Assembly: GCA_050084515.1 (NCBI GenBank)
Contig: CM114272.1
Coordinates: 44,764,001 to 44,828,000, forward strand
DNA: 64,000 nucleotides
Source: Blasia pusilla
Taxonomy: Eukaryota > Marchantiophyta > Marchantiopsida > Blasiales
Direction of reading: 5' to 3'
Shown here: piece after piece, positions 23,791-34,649 of the stretch
How the letters are laid out: each line of letters begins with the position of its first letter
How positions within the stretch are numbered: position 1 is the first letter of the stretch
Notes under the pieces: model-generated
The model's input: only the letters and a program-made list of their open reading frames with translations
Databases searched by the model: none
Told to the model about the DNA's origin: nothing
Translations under genes and position numbers: made by a program

Positions 23791-24682
23791 GACTTGATGG
23801 TTCACTCCGAGGGTCGACCACAACAATTGTTGCTTATTGTGGCACATTATGTTGGCCTAGAGATTTACTAGAGGGGAATGCTGATGCAGAGGATATTCCT
23901 GTAGAGGATAGTCCTGAGGAGTGGCATGCGATGACAAGTATGGCTACATCTGTTGGCGACACTTCTTCAATTTTGTGGGGGGCGAGCATCGATTTGCAGA
24001 GGTGGTAGACGAGCTCGTGAGGCAGGCGTGGAGCGGAGCCTATGGTCTAGAACGGGACAAGAAAGAGTTACCACGTGCTCTAAGAGTGGAGACGTTGACA
24101 TCCTTGGACACCTCACTGATTGTGTGGCAGTATCTTGAGGAGGGTGTATGTATACTGGATCTCTTTGGAGGGATTAGAAGAGCGTTGGCTGTAGTGTTGC
24201 AGGTCGGAGTACAAGTATAGCAGTACTTGTATGTTGAGAGGGATGAGAGTGTATGTAGAGTCTCATTACTTCATATGTCAAGACTAGTCCACAAATTTCC
24301 TCAATTATTGCTAGTGTCTGCAATCATGGGATATCAACATGTATTGCCGGTCAACATTTTGTTGTTGGGGGCGCCAGATATGGATAGGGTTGGTTGGATA
24401 CACTTGGTGGTGGTAGGGTGGCCATGTCAGGGTCATTCTTCGGCGGGTCAAGGACTTGGTTTGCAGGACCCGAGGTCGGCCATGTTTTGGGAGATGTTGC
24501 GAGTTCTTCATCACTTGCACACTACCCAACGATGTTCTCTAGCCTACATTTTGGAGAATGTCTCATTGTTAGGTAACACTCGAGCCCAAGTGATGACAAG
24601 TATACATTAGGTGTGGTTGTGGATAGGACCGGCGGTGAATTTGAATGCGACGAGTGTTGGATCGTGCGCACACCGTCCACGA

Positions 24683-25236
24683 GGGGTCAGTATTCGGAGC
24701 AGAGAGAGAAAGAGAAGAGAGGAAGAGAGGAGAGTCTCTCTTAAAAAAAAAAAAGGCATAAAAGGGAAAAAAAATTGGAACTCTCTTAAAAAAATATGAA
24801 GATTATGGATAATAAGTAAGAAATTTTTTTGGAGAATTTTTTTGAAGAGAGGAAACTTAGTGCAACCCGTAAGAATCTGACGGGTTGCAATTTTTTGGTT
24901 GAGGAAAAAATTTTCATTTTTCGGTTTTTTAACATTTGCAACCCGTCGGACTCGACGGGTTGCTTTTTGGCCTCAAAAGCAACCCGTCACAGTCCGACGG
25001 GTTGCAAACGTTAAAAAAACCCAAAAAAATGAAAAATTTTCCTTAACCATAAAAAAAAATCAAAAAAATTTGCAACCCGTCGAATTTCGACAGTTGAAAA
25101 GGTTAAAAGAATTTAGAATTTTTTTCTCAAATTTTTTTCACCACCAAATTTTTTGAAAAAAATTGCTTTTTCTGCTTGCCTAGGGGTTGCCAATATCTTC
25201 CTCTCTCCTCTCTTCCTCTCCTCTTACTGCTCCTCT
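24683..25236. mobile_element. 554-bp fold-back (long-TIR) element, Mutator-like TSD
   Basis: It is inserted exactly between the codons for R and L of DNMT motif VIII. The flanks are 9-bp duplications CGTCCACGA (24674-24682) and CGTCCATGA (25237-25245), differing by one C-to-T change. The whole insert is an imperfect inverted repeat centred near 24968 (GGCC): a GA-rich left end (GGAGCAGAGAGAG...) mirrors a CT-rich right end (...CTTACTGCTCC), and the A/T-rich and CAACCCGTC segments also mirror each other. It has no coding capacity. A 9-bp TSD with long terminal inverted repeats suggests a non-autonomous Mutator-like element. Confidence 0.88.
24862..25097. repeat. Four GCAACCCGTC...GACGGGTTGC palindromes
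   Basis: Copies lie at 24862-24890, 24938-24963, 24979-25007 and 25072-25097 (the last with a decayed right arm). Each has 9-10-bp complementary arms around a 5-9-nt loop. The middle two also pair with each other around the element's centre. The same palindrome recurs at 62204-62890. Confidence 0.85.
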
Positions 25237-25677
25237 CGTCCATGATTGTGGTGGACGAATCTTTTACCATCGGAGTTACCGAGGCGGGCTTATGATGGAG
25301 TCTAGAGACCATCACTACTTACAATGGATGGGATCTTGGATCCAGGGTGGCAATCTTAGGTTGTTACTCGTAATGATGTACCACCGTTGGCAGTGGCCAA
25401 TCGGGTGGGCCAGCAGAGGACAACATTGCCTACGTTGGTGAGTTTTCCGGCATCTCATGCTTTTTGTCAGGAAGGAGCATGCATGATATGGGATGAGCAG
25501 GCAGGTACACCGGTGGAGCCCAACGCCGATGAGCACGAGCGAGCTATGGGATTCTCTACATATACAACGGCGGTGCCTATGATGGCAAAGGAATCCCGCA
25601 GACAAATATTGGGTCAGGCTATGGACCTGAATTGTCTTACTTGGGTGTTCAGTCTTGGTTTGGCTGAGCAGAGATGA

Positions 25678-27370
25678 ATGCGAGAGGCAAATGTGACATT
25701 ACATCCACTTTGCTACGCAGCGTCTACCGGGACAGGTGAGTCACTGGATGGGGCCGCGATGGTGATGGAGAGGCATCCATCGACTTCATGGGATATGTCA
25801 CGAGAGCATAGAGAGATGGGAGTTCATTTCGCTGATGTAGGATATAGTGGAGTGCCTAGAGAGTTGGTGTGTGAGTTGGGAGCACATGTTGCTGCTCCAG
25901 AGGTTGCTAGTTAGCAGCCACCACCCTCCTCTTCTCCAGAGGTCACGAGAGAGACTTGGGAGCCGATGATTGGTCCTAGGTTGATAGGAGCGGATAGGAG
26001 ACGAGTGTTGGAGTTCTTGTGGAGATTCAAAGATTGTTTTGCATATAGTGTGCATGACTTGGGTACGCTGAAGGGTCCAGGTATTCCGATCAAGTTGGAT
26101 AGTGATACTCCTATCTTTTGACGACCCTACAAGTATTTCAACATGGAGCGAGCCTTGATTTAGAGTAGGAGTCAAGACTTTGCTAACGGTAGACTCATGG
26201 AGAGATCACTCGGAGAGTATGCATCTGCCACAATTATGCCAACGAAGAAGGACATACATGGCTTGTGGACCGATAGGGATGTTTGGGGATTACCGCCCTA
26301 TCAATCAAAGATATAAGGCCGATCGCTATCCTATGCTTACTCCCAAGGAGATCTTTGATGTAGTGGGACATGCAAGGATCTTTAATTTTTTGGATCTCCG
26401 TGCTGGCTATCATCAGTTGCCCATTTAGTGGAGGACAGGGAGAAGACAACAATTTGGGGGATAGATCCTTTCGGGAAGCATTTTATGTACTAGAAGCGGT
26501 TCTTACCATTTGGGTTGAAGAACGTCCCTTCGGGTTTTCAGCGAGTTATGGATAGGATTTTGGCTGCTTTGGATTATGCAAGATGTTATATGAATGAAAT
26601 TATTTTCTTTAGTGCCACGGTTGATGAGCATGAGAGACATCTGGAGGAGTTGTTTCGACGATTGCAATTACATGGGCTAAAGTTACATCCAAGCAAGTGT
26701 AGGTTCTTCCATGACCAGATCGAGTATTTTGAACACACCATTTATCCAAGGGGTATTGGAGTTCAACAAACAAAGGTGGAGGCATAGCGCGCATTCCCCG
26801 CCCTACAAATGTGAGTTGAGTTTGAGCTTTCATGGGATTGGCAAACTACTACCGACGATATGTGAAGGGCTTTAGTGCGATTGTGAAGGCACTGACTTTG
26901 CTGACTAGGTTGTATGAAGAGTGGTTTTGGGGAGATGATCAAGAGCAAGCATTTGAGGAGCTCAAGGAGAGGTTGACGTCCTCACCCATTTTGAGGAGAC
27001 CTATGCGTGGTCGTCCATTCCAGTTACATACGGACTGGAGTATGTTGGGGTTGGAAGTATTGATCATCAGAGAGATGATGAGGGGAAGGAGTTCGTAGTG
27101 GCGTATGCGAGCCGATTGACCAATGATGTTGAGGCAAAGTATAGTTCCTATGAGGGGGAGTGCTTAGATGCACTAAGGACAATGGCCCATTTTAGATGTT
27201 ATTTGTTCGGGAACCCTTTCATGCTCATCATTGATCATCAGCCACTCAGATAGTTGATGGAGTCTGACAAGCTTACAGGGAAGCTTTCCAGATGGTTACT
27301 CCTATTGCAAGAGTATGATTTTCATGTTGTCCATCACCTAGGACATCTAAACCACGATGCGGATTTAGCT
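25678..27370 (+). pseudogene. Reverse transcriptase-RNase H of DNMT-gypsy copy 1
   Basis: After a linker (HPSTSWDM, 25773), RT blocks follow: ATIMPTKKDIHG (26224), GDYRPINQRYKADRYPM (26287), FNFLDLRAGYHQLP (26383), PSGFQRVMDRILAALDYARC (26527), and the catalytic box YMNE at 26587-26598 where YxDD is expected, so both catalytic aspartates are replaced. HGLKLHPSKCRFFHDQIEYF (26670) and MGLANYYRRYVKGFSAI (26832) are typical Ty3/gypsy. RNase H includes LHTDWSMLGL (27026), SYEGECLDAL (27146) and IIDHQPLR (27230), then SDKLTGKLSRWLL (27266). Frameshifts near 26428 and stops such as 26427 and 26787 confirm decay. Confidence 0.9.
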
Positions 27371-27689
27371 GAGCAGAACCCATGCACAAGCCAGAGCGAC
27401 TGGAGCGCGGTGGCATGGTGAGAGTGATGAGGTGATGGTGCAGGTTGGCACGCATCTGCCTATTTGTGTTTGTTGGCTATGTCAGGTCAGCAGGAGGCAT
27501 CCACTCCAAGAGGGAGAGTGGATGGTGAGTCCTCAGATCCAGATGCTAGGGAGGAGTCGAGGGGAATTGGAGAGATCCACGATGATGAGATGGTCTTGGA
27601 GTACCTGCGCACCGGTGTCTTAGCAAGCACTATGCGTGCTAGAGAACGGGATTGAGTCCTACGGCAAGCCTAGAGGTTCAGGTGGAAGG

Positions 27690-28829
27690 GGACATATGTG
27701 CTTCGAGTTTGGGAGGATGGACAAGTGCGGATGGTGCCGCATCCTTTGCACCAAGCACAAGTTGTGAGACATGCTCACGAGGAGTTAGGGAATTTTGGAG
27801 TCAAGCGGACGATAGCTTGATTGATTCAGATTGGTGGCGTGGTATGCCGATCGATGTTCAAAGTTTGTAGCTAGATGCATTGTATGTGTTAGGGTGCGGG
27901 CATCGTTCAATGCTCCGACACCATACTTGCATCCTTTACCCATCATGGGATTAGGGTATCACTGGAGTTTAGACTTTGCAAGGCCTTTACCATTGATGTG
28001 ACGCCATAGTCGGTACGTGTTGGTCATGGTGGAGCACTTCTCCAAGTGGATTGAGTTGGTAGCATTGCCGGATAGGTCGAGTGAGGGAACGGTTTATGCA
28101 TTTCTTGATAGAATGCTTAGTAATTTCGGCACAATAGCAGAGGTGTTGACAGACCAGGGTACTGAGTTTAGGGGTGACTTTCATGCCTTGTATGATCAAG
28201 CATTGATAGATCATCGTACGACTTCACGAGATCATCCAGAGGCAGATGGATTGGCAGAGAGAGTTGTACAGACAGTGGAGAGAGGAAGCGCAAGTATGGA
28301 CTGTAGAGAGAACACTTGAGATATTGGGACCTAAAGTTGTTGTGGTTGGCGATGGGTTACCGCTTTAGTCAGCAAGCATCCTTGGCATCATTTTCACCAT
28401 ATTTCTTGCTCTATGGGAGAGAGCAAGAGTTACTGGTGTCAATTTGACGAGATGTGGTTGAGGTACTTGACTTCGATGATCCAGACGTATGGGTGCGAGC
28501 ATGTTCTCAGCGAGTTGAGTTCTTTCAGAGAGTCATGCCTACGGCATTTGAGAACCTAACTATCGCTCAACATTGCGATACTCTAAGGTACGCGAATACG
28601 TGTGGAGGAGACTATTCTCGAGGGATTTGACAATTCCATCCAGGCGATTATGTCTACCTATAGCAGATAGCGCCAACGACATTGGACGTGACAGAGGGAC
28701 GCACTATTCTGCAAGTGCGAGTGCAAGAGATTTTACCTTCAAGAGTCCTTGTTTTAGAGGGTCGTGATAGTATCGTTTGGAAAGATCATGTGCGTAACTG
28801 TGCGCCATGTTATGTTTCGAACATAGATG
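27690..28829 (+). pseudogene. Integrase of DNMT-gypsy copy 1
   Basis: The HHCC region starts at about 27760 (VRHAHEELGNFGVKR) and continues to CIVCVRV (27878). Core acidic residues are readable: SLDFARPL (27966), EVLTDQGTEF (28140) and a Glu in EADGLAERVVQT (28231). The C-terminal part carries HPGDYVYL (28644) and a final GRDSIVWKDHVRNCAPC block (28760-28812). The sequence stops being element-like at 28829, where a minus-oriented LTR starts, so the 3' LTR of this element is missing. Confidence 0.85.
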
Positions 28830-30233
28830 TGTAATATACAAGAATTATAAGAATTGATTTTTTTAGGGTAATTTAATGAGTTCGATCCCCAAGAGGATCA
28901 TGATTATCAGAAAAGAGAGTTTAAATTGATGCTTATCGTGCAATAGTTGTAGTTAAGTGTATCTAGTTTGGATTCAATCAGTTATCATCGTATTCTTCTC
29001 TCCATTAGTACCACAATTTATTTCCTTGATTCTCTCTAGTGGAATTGAATTCACGCTCAAGCAGATCTTCACTCAATACTAAAGAACCTCACAAAGATCT
29101 CAACAAGAAGATGGCTCCTCCTACCTTCGGAATTCAATCTATCTGGGCACGCTAATCTCTGTCTTAACATATTTTCTGCATCTCAATGTTGATTATTCTA
29201 TTGGTGAGAGTTGCTATCCTAATCCACTCCTCACTTTGCAGACCCAATAAGAACTCTCTGACATATGCATCGCATTAATCGAATGAAGAAATGGGTTCTT
29301 TACTATTCCATCAAAAACAAGAAAGTTGCAAAGTGTATACAAGCATGAGAGGATACTAATCCCTTGCTCGGACCATTCCTACAGCATAAGGACTTCATAA
29401 GAGAATGATGCTGATAGCTAGGTTCATGATCCTTAAATATCTTTCCAAACAACATCAGTACCAATGATCTCAAGCGCTCCTTGCTAAGTAAGCACCTATT
29501 GGGATCTTTTAACTACTTAAATCTACAGTTCTCTTGACTCTTAGTGTGATCCCTACAAATCCGCTGGTCTCAATTGTCCTACCTTCCTATCTGTACCAAA
29601 AAGTCACGCCTCTTCTTAGTCTAACTACTCTAATGGTGTGCCGCTTGAAATCACGACCAATCTTCTCTTCAATGCAAAGTCGGGACCTATTCTTATGAAG
29701 ACGAAGCGCTGCATTCTTTGCCCTTGTTCTAAGTGCTTTGTTCTTCCCTCTTGGTTCTTTTTGCTAACCTTTCTTTGCTTTGTCTTGGTGCTTCGTTAAA
29801 GAGCGAAAAATACTCGCTTCTTCTTGTGAAGACAAAGGTCTTTGTTCATGTGTGAAGTGTCTTAGTCTTCGTCTTCTCTCCGAGTACTTTGTACCTGCCT
29901 TGGAGATTCGTTGAAGAGCAAAGTACTTGAGTAATGAGTTCTTTATTTGTGCTTCATTGTCTTTGCTGAACTTCACTCTTGGTCTTTAGACTTCATTACC
30001 TCATTTCCCTCTCCTCCAAGGCAAATCCTTGATGTTCCACCTCTGTGCCTTATCCTAGGAGCTTCGTGATCCGCTCCAATACTCCTCATAATATCCAATA
30101 CGCAAAAATAATATTCAAAGAGTCTTGTATATACAAACTTTACTTCAAATAGTCTTCATCCTTGAAGAGATCCATACTCAAGTTGAATAAAAAATGTATT
30201 AATCTACAAAATTACAAAATTGTGGGTATCACA
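28830..30233 (-). mobile_element. 3' LTR of the minus-strand gypsy (1404 bp)
   Basis: Plus strand TGTAATATAC...GGGTATCACA. It abuts the purine-rich tract and ORF3 end of the minus-strand element, the same arrangement as at 61098-61137. The marker GTTCGATCCCCAAGAGGATCA lies at 28880-28900. It also marks the point where DNMT-gypsy copy 1 is truncated. Confidence 0.9.
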
Positions 30234-30272
30234 TACCCTCTTCCTCAAATGTGAGCCGCCCCAGCGAACACT

Positions 30273-32127
30273 TCATTGTTCTACATCTAAATCCATAAAT
30301 TTATCTTCTAATCCTTCAAACTGAGTGGCAAGCGGGGGAGGGGGGGGAATGGCCATGAATAGTCAAAGGTTTTTTGATGATGTTGGGCGTGTGATTCCTC
30401 ATTTTCTCTCTCCACTTAACAACGACCAACAAAGTCCCAAGCACTTTGTTCTGGACTAAGACATCCGAGGGTGTAAATGGAGGAAGCTCTTCAAGTGCGA
30501 CCTTAATGGTTGGTGATGCTTCCAGAAGTGGTTTGCGTGGTTATCGAATTGGCATTTCCAGTGTTTGTTGACATATGCTATTTCTTTGATCATGTGTTGT
30601 TCAAAGTTCTTCCGACCTCCTCCACAATCTCCTTAACGTCTTTGGGGTCCAATTGCACTTCGTTTAGAAGCTTTTGTTCTACTTCCAAGACGGAGATCCT
30701 CCATGTGGCTTCCGACCATTGTGCTACCAAGTCAGTGTTGGTTTCTTGCTGATCTTGTAGTAATTTGGACATCTGATCGTTATGCCCGCTACTTTCTTGA
30801 ATTCTGATTGTAGAAGAGCCACTTGTTGTTGATATTGCCAAATTAGCTGCAAAGCTTGCTTGACTTGCGCAACCAGTTGATCCGCCCCAAACTCTATATT
30901 GATTGCCAAAATTTCCCATTGGCGTGTATTCCGGGATTCATATTGCCCTTGTACCAACTCGGTTTGAGCTTTACAAATCGTTTCCTAAGTGTCATAGAGC
31001 TCTTCATTGCGAAGCACGAGTTGTTGCTGTAGTAGGCTTCGGTGCGCTTTGTTCTCTAACTAAGACCGTATGCGTTGCAATCAAGGTCATTGAGCGCCTG
31101 GATATATTGTTCCGCTCCTACCTCATCGCCCACGCGTAATACCTCCTGCAGATGGTTCATGACTGGTACAGCCTGATTCAAAAACCACACAAGATGTGTT
31201 GAAGTCCTCGGCATGTGACAAAGAGTGTGGGAGGCGTCGGGACTATTGGGTGTCTCAACTGGATCTTCCGGTGGTGCAGGGTCCGTGTTTGAAGGCATCT
31301 CAAAGTTAACCCTTGCGTGCCGGTCTTGGTATTTTTGGGTCAATCTTCGTCTTTGCCCGAAGAAGAACTAGGCTGCTGTCACCCCCGACTTGCTTTGTGA
31401 GTGGCGTGACTTTGTGGCTTCCTGAAGCGGAAGTGTCACCTGTCTTTGGCATGCGCACCAGAGTCAATTGTGTCCAATCCAGTGCCTCATCCGTCGTCAG
31501 TTCTTGCTTATGAATGTAAAAATGAATTAAGAAAGGCGATAAGAAAGACTTCGTACTCGGATGAAGCGCTTCAATCATCCTGTGCACTTGTCCATCCAAG
31601 AAGGCAGCGAAGTCTACACCTGGTGCTTCGGGTTCCAAATGTTGATTCCATAGCATATAGCACATCTTGACAAGCTTATTAGTCAAGTAGTAAGAATAGG
31701 CAGGATAGAACAAGGCCATCAAGTGTTTGCAAAATTGTCTAAACAAGAGTGGGGACAAGGATGTAGCTTTATAACCATTTCTTCCTAAGCGATCCGACGT
31801 CACACATCCCAGTGCTAGCAGATCTTTGTGCTTCACAACAAGTTGGTGTCATATTCATACTCAAGAGCGGCAAGAAGCATATATGTTGCCTTCCAATCAT
31901 CCGAAGTCCAATTTTGTGGTTGGGCTGCATCAAACCCTTGTTTCTTGAATTTGGTGGCCCAAGCGGAAGATCAAACTTCCTTAGAAGCTCTCTTGAGGTA
32001 AGAGTCCATTCGATTGGAAAAATGTCGCCAAGGACCACTCTTTGAGCACTTCAATTAACTCGGGCGTAAGCTTAATAATTGGCATGGCCGCGCTTTGCAT
32101 GATGGGAGTTGGGTCTTGACGAGGCAT
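30273..32127 (-). pseudogene. ORF3 downstream of integrase (unknown function), copy B
   Basis: Starts MPRQDPTPIMQSAAMPIIKL (start codon at 32125-32127) and ends DLDVEQ with stop at 30273-30275, 40 bp before the LTR. It aligns along its length with the plus-strand copy at 59338-61098. The conserved middle is KHKDLLALGCVTSDRLGRNG followed by a segment rich in aromatics, then AFLDGQVHRMIEALHPSTKS (about 31620-31560). This copy keeps a 27-residue part (KHLMALFYPAYSYYLTNK and on) that the copy at 59338 has lost. The C-terminal half (31000-30590) is Gln/Glu/Leu-rich and predicted coiled coil (LLQDQQETNTDLVAQWSEAT). No domain recognised; it occupies the position of env-like ORFs of other gypsy elements, but no signal or membrane segment is evident. 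Confidence 0.75.
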
Positions 32128-32414
32128 CATCGGCGTTTAGCAAAGTGCCGTAGGTCAATCCTTGTGTGCTCCGCACTTTGGCCTGCTCTGAAATCTTGGA
32201 GGCTCTCCGTCCATGAAAATGAACGTGAGGGTAATAGCCACTGACTTATGTCAATCCAATCCCTTAACGGTTTCTTGGATGTGGCAGTGCAGATATGACA
32301 ACACCGCCGCCGGCAGTTAGAGCGTCGCACGTGGGAAAACGGCCAAGTCTTCTTGGTCTTAATTGATGGACGAAGTCTGTCTGCCTCTTTGCGCTTCGTT
32401 GAAGTCCGAAGCAG

Positions 32415-33157
32415 TCAGGTTTCCAACAACAATGATTTATTATCATATATTGCTAATACACAGTAGGGTCCCATCTGGTTCAATTTTAACTTTCTAGGGA
32501 ACTTCAACTTGCGGTTATCATATAGCCACACCAGGTCTCCGATACTTATAGATTGCGGGCGTAAATGTCGGTCGTATCGTTGTTTCCGTTTGTCTTGTAT
32601 GAGTTTGGTCTGATGCAGGGCTAAGACTCGTGATTCCTCCAAAGCCACTAAGGTCTCAATTCTCCCATGGAGAACCCCTGCAGCGTCCTCTGCTTTGTTC
32701 TCCTCCAAAACGCGATAAGTGGGCAAATCCCATTCAATAGGAGTTAAGGGTTGAACTCCATACGTAAGGTTAAACGGGATATACTTGGTGGTAACCTTCT
32801 CTGCTGTCTAGTAGGCCCATAATACTGCTCAGATTTTTGCATCCCAATCATAGGAATATCTAACCGTCAAGAAATTCAGTATTCGGCAGATAAGTCCATT
32901 AAACTTCTCTTTTAACCCATTGGCTTTAGGATTCTACGGCGTTGTCTTTCGATGTTTGATTAAAAAGTGGGAAGTCAGCAACTCAATAGTCTTGTTCAGG
33001 AAGTAAGTTCCACGATCACTTACCAACTCCAACGCGCAACCATACCTGGTGATAATCATTTCATATAAGAATTTGGCCACCACCTCACTATTTTCTTTGC
33101 GTGTTGCAAACCGCCCGACCATCTTAATACTGATGAGTCGGTGGCTATAAGAATATA
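32415..33157 (-). pseudogene. Integrase 3' part of minus-strand gypsy
   Basis: Core block VVAKFLYEMIITRYGCALEL with VSDRGTYFLNKTIELL (33060-32960) contains the second catalytic Asp. The C-terminal part LPTYRVLEENKAEDAAGVL (about 32726) to KLNQMGPYCVLAIYDNKSLL (32480-32420) ends just before ORF3. The N-terminal HHCC and first Asp are missing because the sequence is cut at 33158. Confidence 0.85.
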
Positions 33158-34632
33158 TGTAATGTACAACTCAAGGAAAAAAATCACGACTCTTTCTATT
33201 GCAAAGTATTAAGTTCGTTCCCAAGAGACCACTATTTCCTAAGTAAAGAGAGGTTTTATAAAGAATATCTAGAATGAACTCTTTCTTCACTAAAATGCTC
33301 CACTAACTACAACGACACTGTCTTACTAGTACAAAAGAATAAAAGGCTTTTATTTCCTTTTGGAAAAGACTCTTCTCAAGTGCATACAAAGAGTCTTGTG
33401 AATCTACAATAACAAACCTCCACGAAGACCTCAAAGAGACCTCAAGAATGGCGGCTCGTCCTACTTTGAGAACTAAATGCGTCATGGCAAGTTACTCATT
33501 GTCTCATAGCGTTTCTACGCTTCTTCCTCATGATCTTTTGGAATTTTGAAACCACAAGACTCAACTCTCATTTCTACTACACCCCAATAAGATCCACATT
33601 CAATTCCGCACCTCATAAAGAATGAGAGAAGACTCTTCTTGTACATCAAAGAGTGGAAAGAACTAGAAAAGTATTACAAGCTTTAGAAAGTAAAAGACTC
33701 TTCAGCTTGGATCGTCACTCAAAAAAACTTCTTACACACTCACCAAGACTGCTGGTAAACTCAAGATACACGGAACAGTTTTGAGGAACTCAAGACACAA
33801 GGGAATGATTCCTTCTTCTACTAATTTGCTCTTTCAATAGTCTTTTACAATCGCTGATTGCTCTTCCTATTCTAATCTAGAATTCTAACTGCTACTCCTA
33901 TTTTCTCCATTCAGATTCCTCCAACCCTCCATCTCCCTAAGTTGGTTGGTTGCCCTTGTGTTTCATTTCCGCTCCCTTTAAACAGCTGCGTCGCTCCAAT
34001 TCCGGCTTTTCAAAACTGCTGCGAGGGTTCAGTCTTCACAATCTTTGCAGTCTTTGCAATCTTCCTCTTAGCTATCTTATCTTTGCGCAAAGACTCTTTA
34101 CCTTCTACCGCCGTGAAGAGTCCTTCTTTCTACCTTCTTTCACTCCGTTGTCTTCAAGACATTTCCTGTCTTTCTATCCCTATTCTTAATACACTTTTCC
34201 GCTTTCTAAAGACTCTTTGACTTCCTCTGCTTCTTCCTCTTCCTTCTTAGAGTTCTTAGTATTTGTTCTTCATTCCTTGTACGCACTCTTTGTATAAAGA
34301 CTATTTTCAGTTTTCCTTACAAAGACGCTTTTTCTCTGTCTTCGTTGACAATCTTTTACACTGTTCTTACCGCGGTCTTCTCTTACAAAGCACCCGCGCC
34401 TCTTCTTCTCATTTCTTTTCTAGTCTTTTACACAACTCTCACTCTTCCAAGACAGTCCTTAATCTGCTAACATCTCTTGTTCTCTCATCAGAGTTCTATT
34501 AGTCACTCTTCACGAAATATCGGTAAAGTAAGACTCTTTACTTCCGGTATTGAGTCTTCAGTCCTTGCTCAAGGAAGACTTCTCTACAAAAAATGCTCTT
34601 TCTGTCAAAAGTTAAAAAACGTGGGCACTACA
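33158..34632 (-). mobile_element. 3' LTR of the second minus-strand gypsy (1475 bp)
   Basis: In element orientation it begins TGTAGTGCCCACG and ends GTTGTACATTACA; on the plus strand it runs TGTAATGTACAAC...GTGGGCACTACA. It shares the termini and a degraded marker (GTTCGTTCCCAAGAGACCA near 33212) with the other LTRs. Its 5' half is instead rich in AGACTCTTT/AAAGAGTC words, so it is a separate subfamily. Confidence 0.85.
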
Positions 34633-34649
34633 TACCCCCTCACTCAAAT

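Larger units (their letters stand above)
23921..25677 (+). pseudogene. Retrotransposon-borne C5-cytosine DNA methyltransferase, copy 1
   Basis: The enzyme family transfers a methyl group from S-adenosylmethionine to cytosine C5. Conserved motifs are in normal, unpermuted order: motif I VCILDLFGGIRRAL (about 24150; usual third Gly is Arg), RYLYVE-like YLYVERDE (24224), motif IV GWPCQGHS with catalytic Cys codon TGT at 24425-24427, FWEMLR (24487), motif VI AYILENVSLL (24542), motif VIII AHRPR|LWWTN split by the insertion at 24683-25236, target region LPTLVSFPASHAF (about 25429), and motif X LGQAMDLNCLTW (25610-25645). From 23921 to 24682 one frame holds, broken only by TAG at 24218 and 24608. 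The segment after motif I and the AHRPRLWWTNL block resemble DNMT3-type enzymes, though DNMT3 usually has PCN rather than PCQ. Placement between protease and RT implies translation in the pol polyprotein. Confidence 0.9.
18883..28829 (+). mobile_element. Ty3/gypsy retrotransposon carrying a DNA methyltransferase, copy 1
   Basis: Plus-strand relic with gag (18883-22930), retropepsin (23076-23790), C5-DNMT (23921-25677), RT-RNase H (25678-27370) and integrase (27690-28810). Integrase-last order marks Ty3/gypsy. It has been hit by a plus-oriented solo LTR in gag, a 1.2-kb insertion in gag and a 554-bp fold-back element in the DNMT. Its 3' end is cut off by the LTR starting at 28830, and its 5' LTR is uncertain. 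Stops and frameshifts occur in every domain, so it is inactive. The second copy at 37656-51752 has the same unusual order, which shows that the DNMT belongs to the element. Confidence 0.9.
28830..33157 (-). mobile_element. 3' half of a minus-strand Ty3/gypsy of the ORF3 family
   Basis: Reading on the minus strand: integrase core and C-terminus (33157-32415), ORF3 (32127-30273), a purine-rich tract (TTTGAGGAAGAGGGTA just before the LTR) and a 3' LTR (30233-28830). Everything upstream of mid-integrase is missing: the sequence breaks at 33158, where the LTR of another minus-strand element begins. Layout and sequence match the plus-strand element at 51753-62043. Confidence 0.88.

Noticed and set aside
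23921-25677. DNMT read as part of a bacterial restriction-modification system or contamination
   Set aside because: It lies in frame order between a gypsy protease and RT, is repeated in a second gypsy copy, and is interrupted by plant-type transposons.
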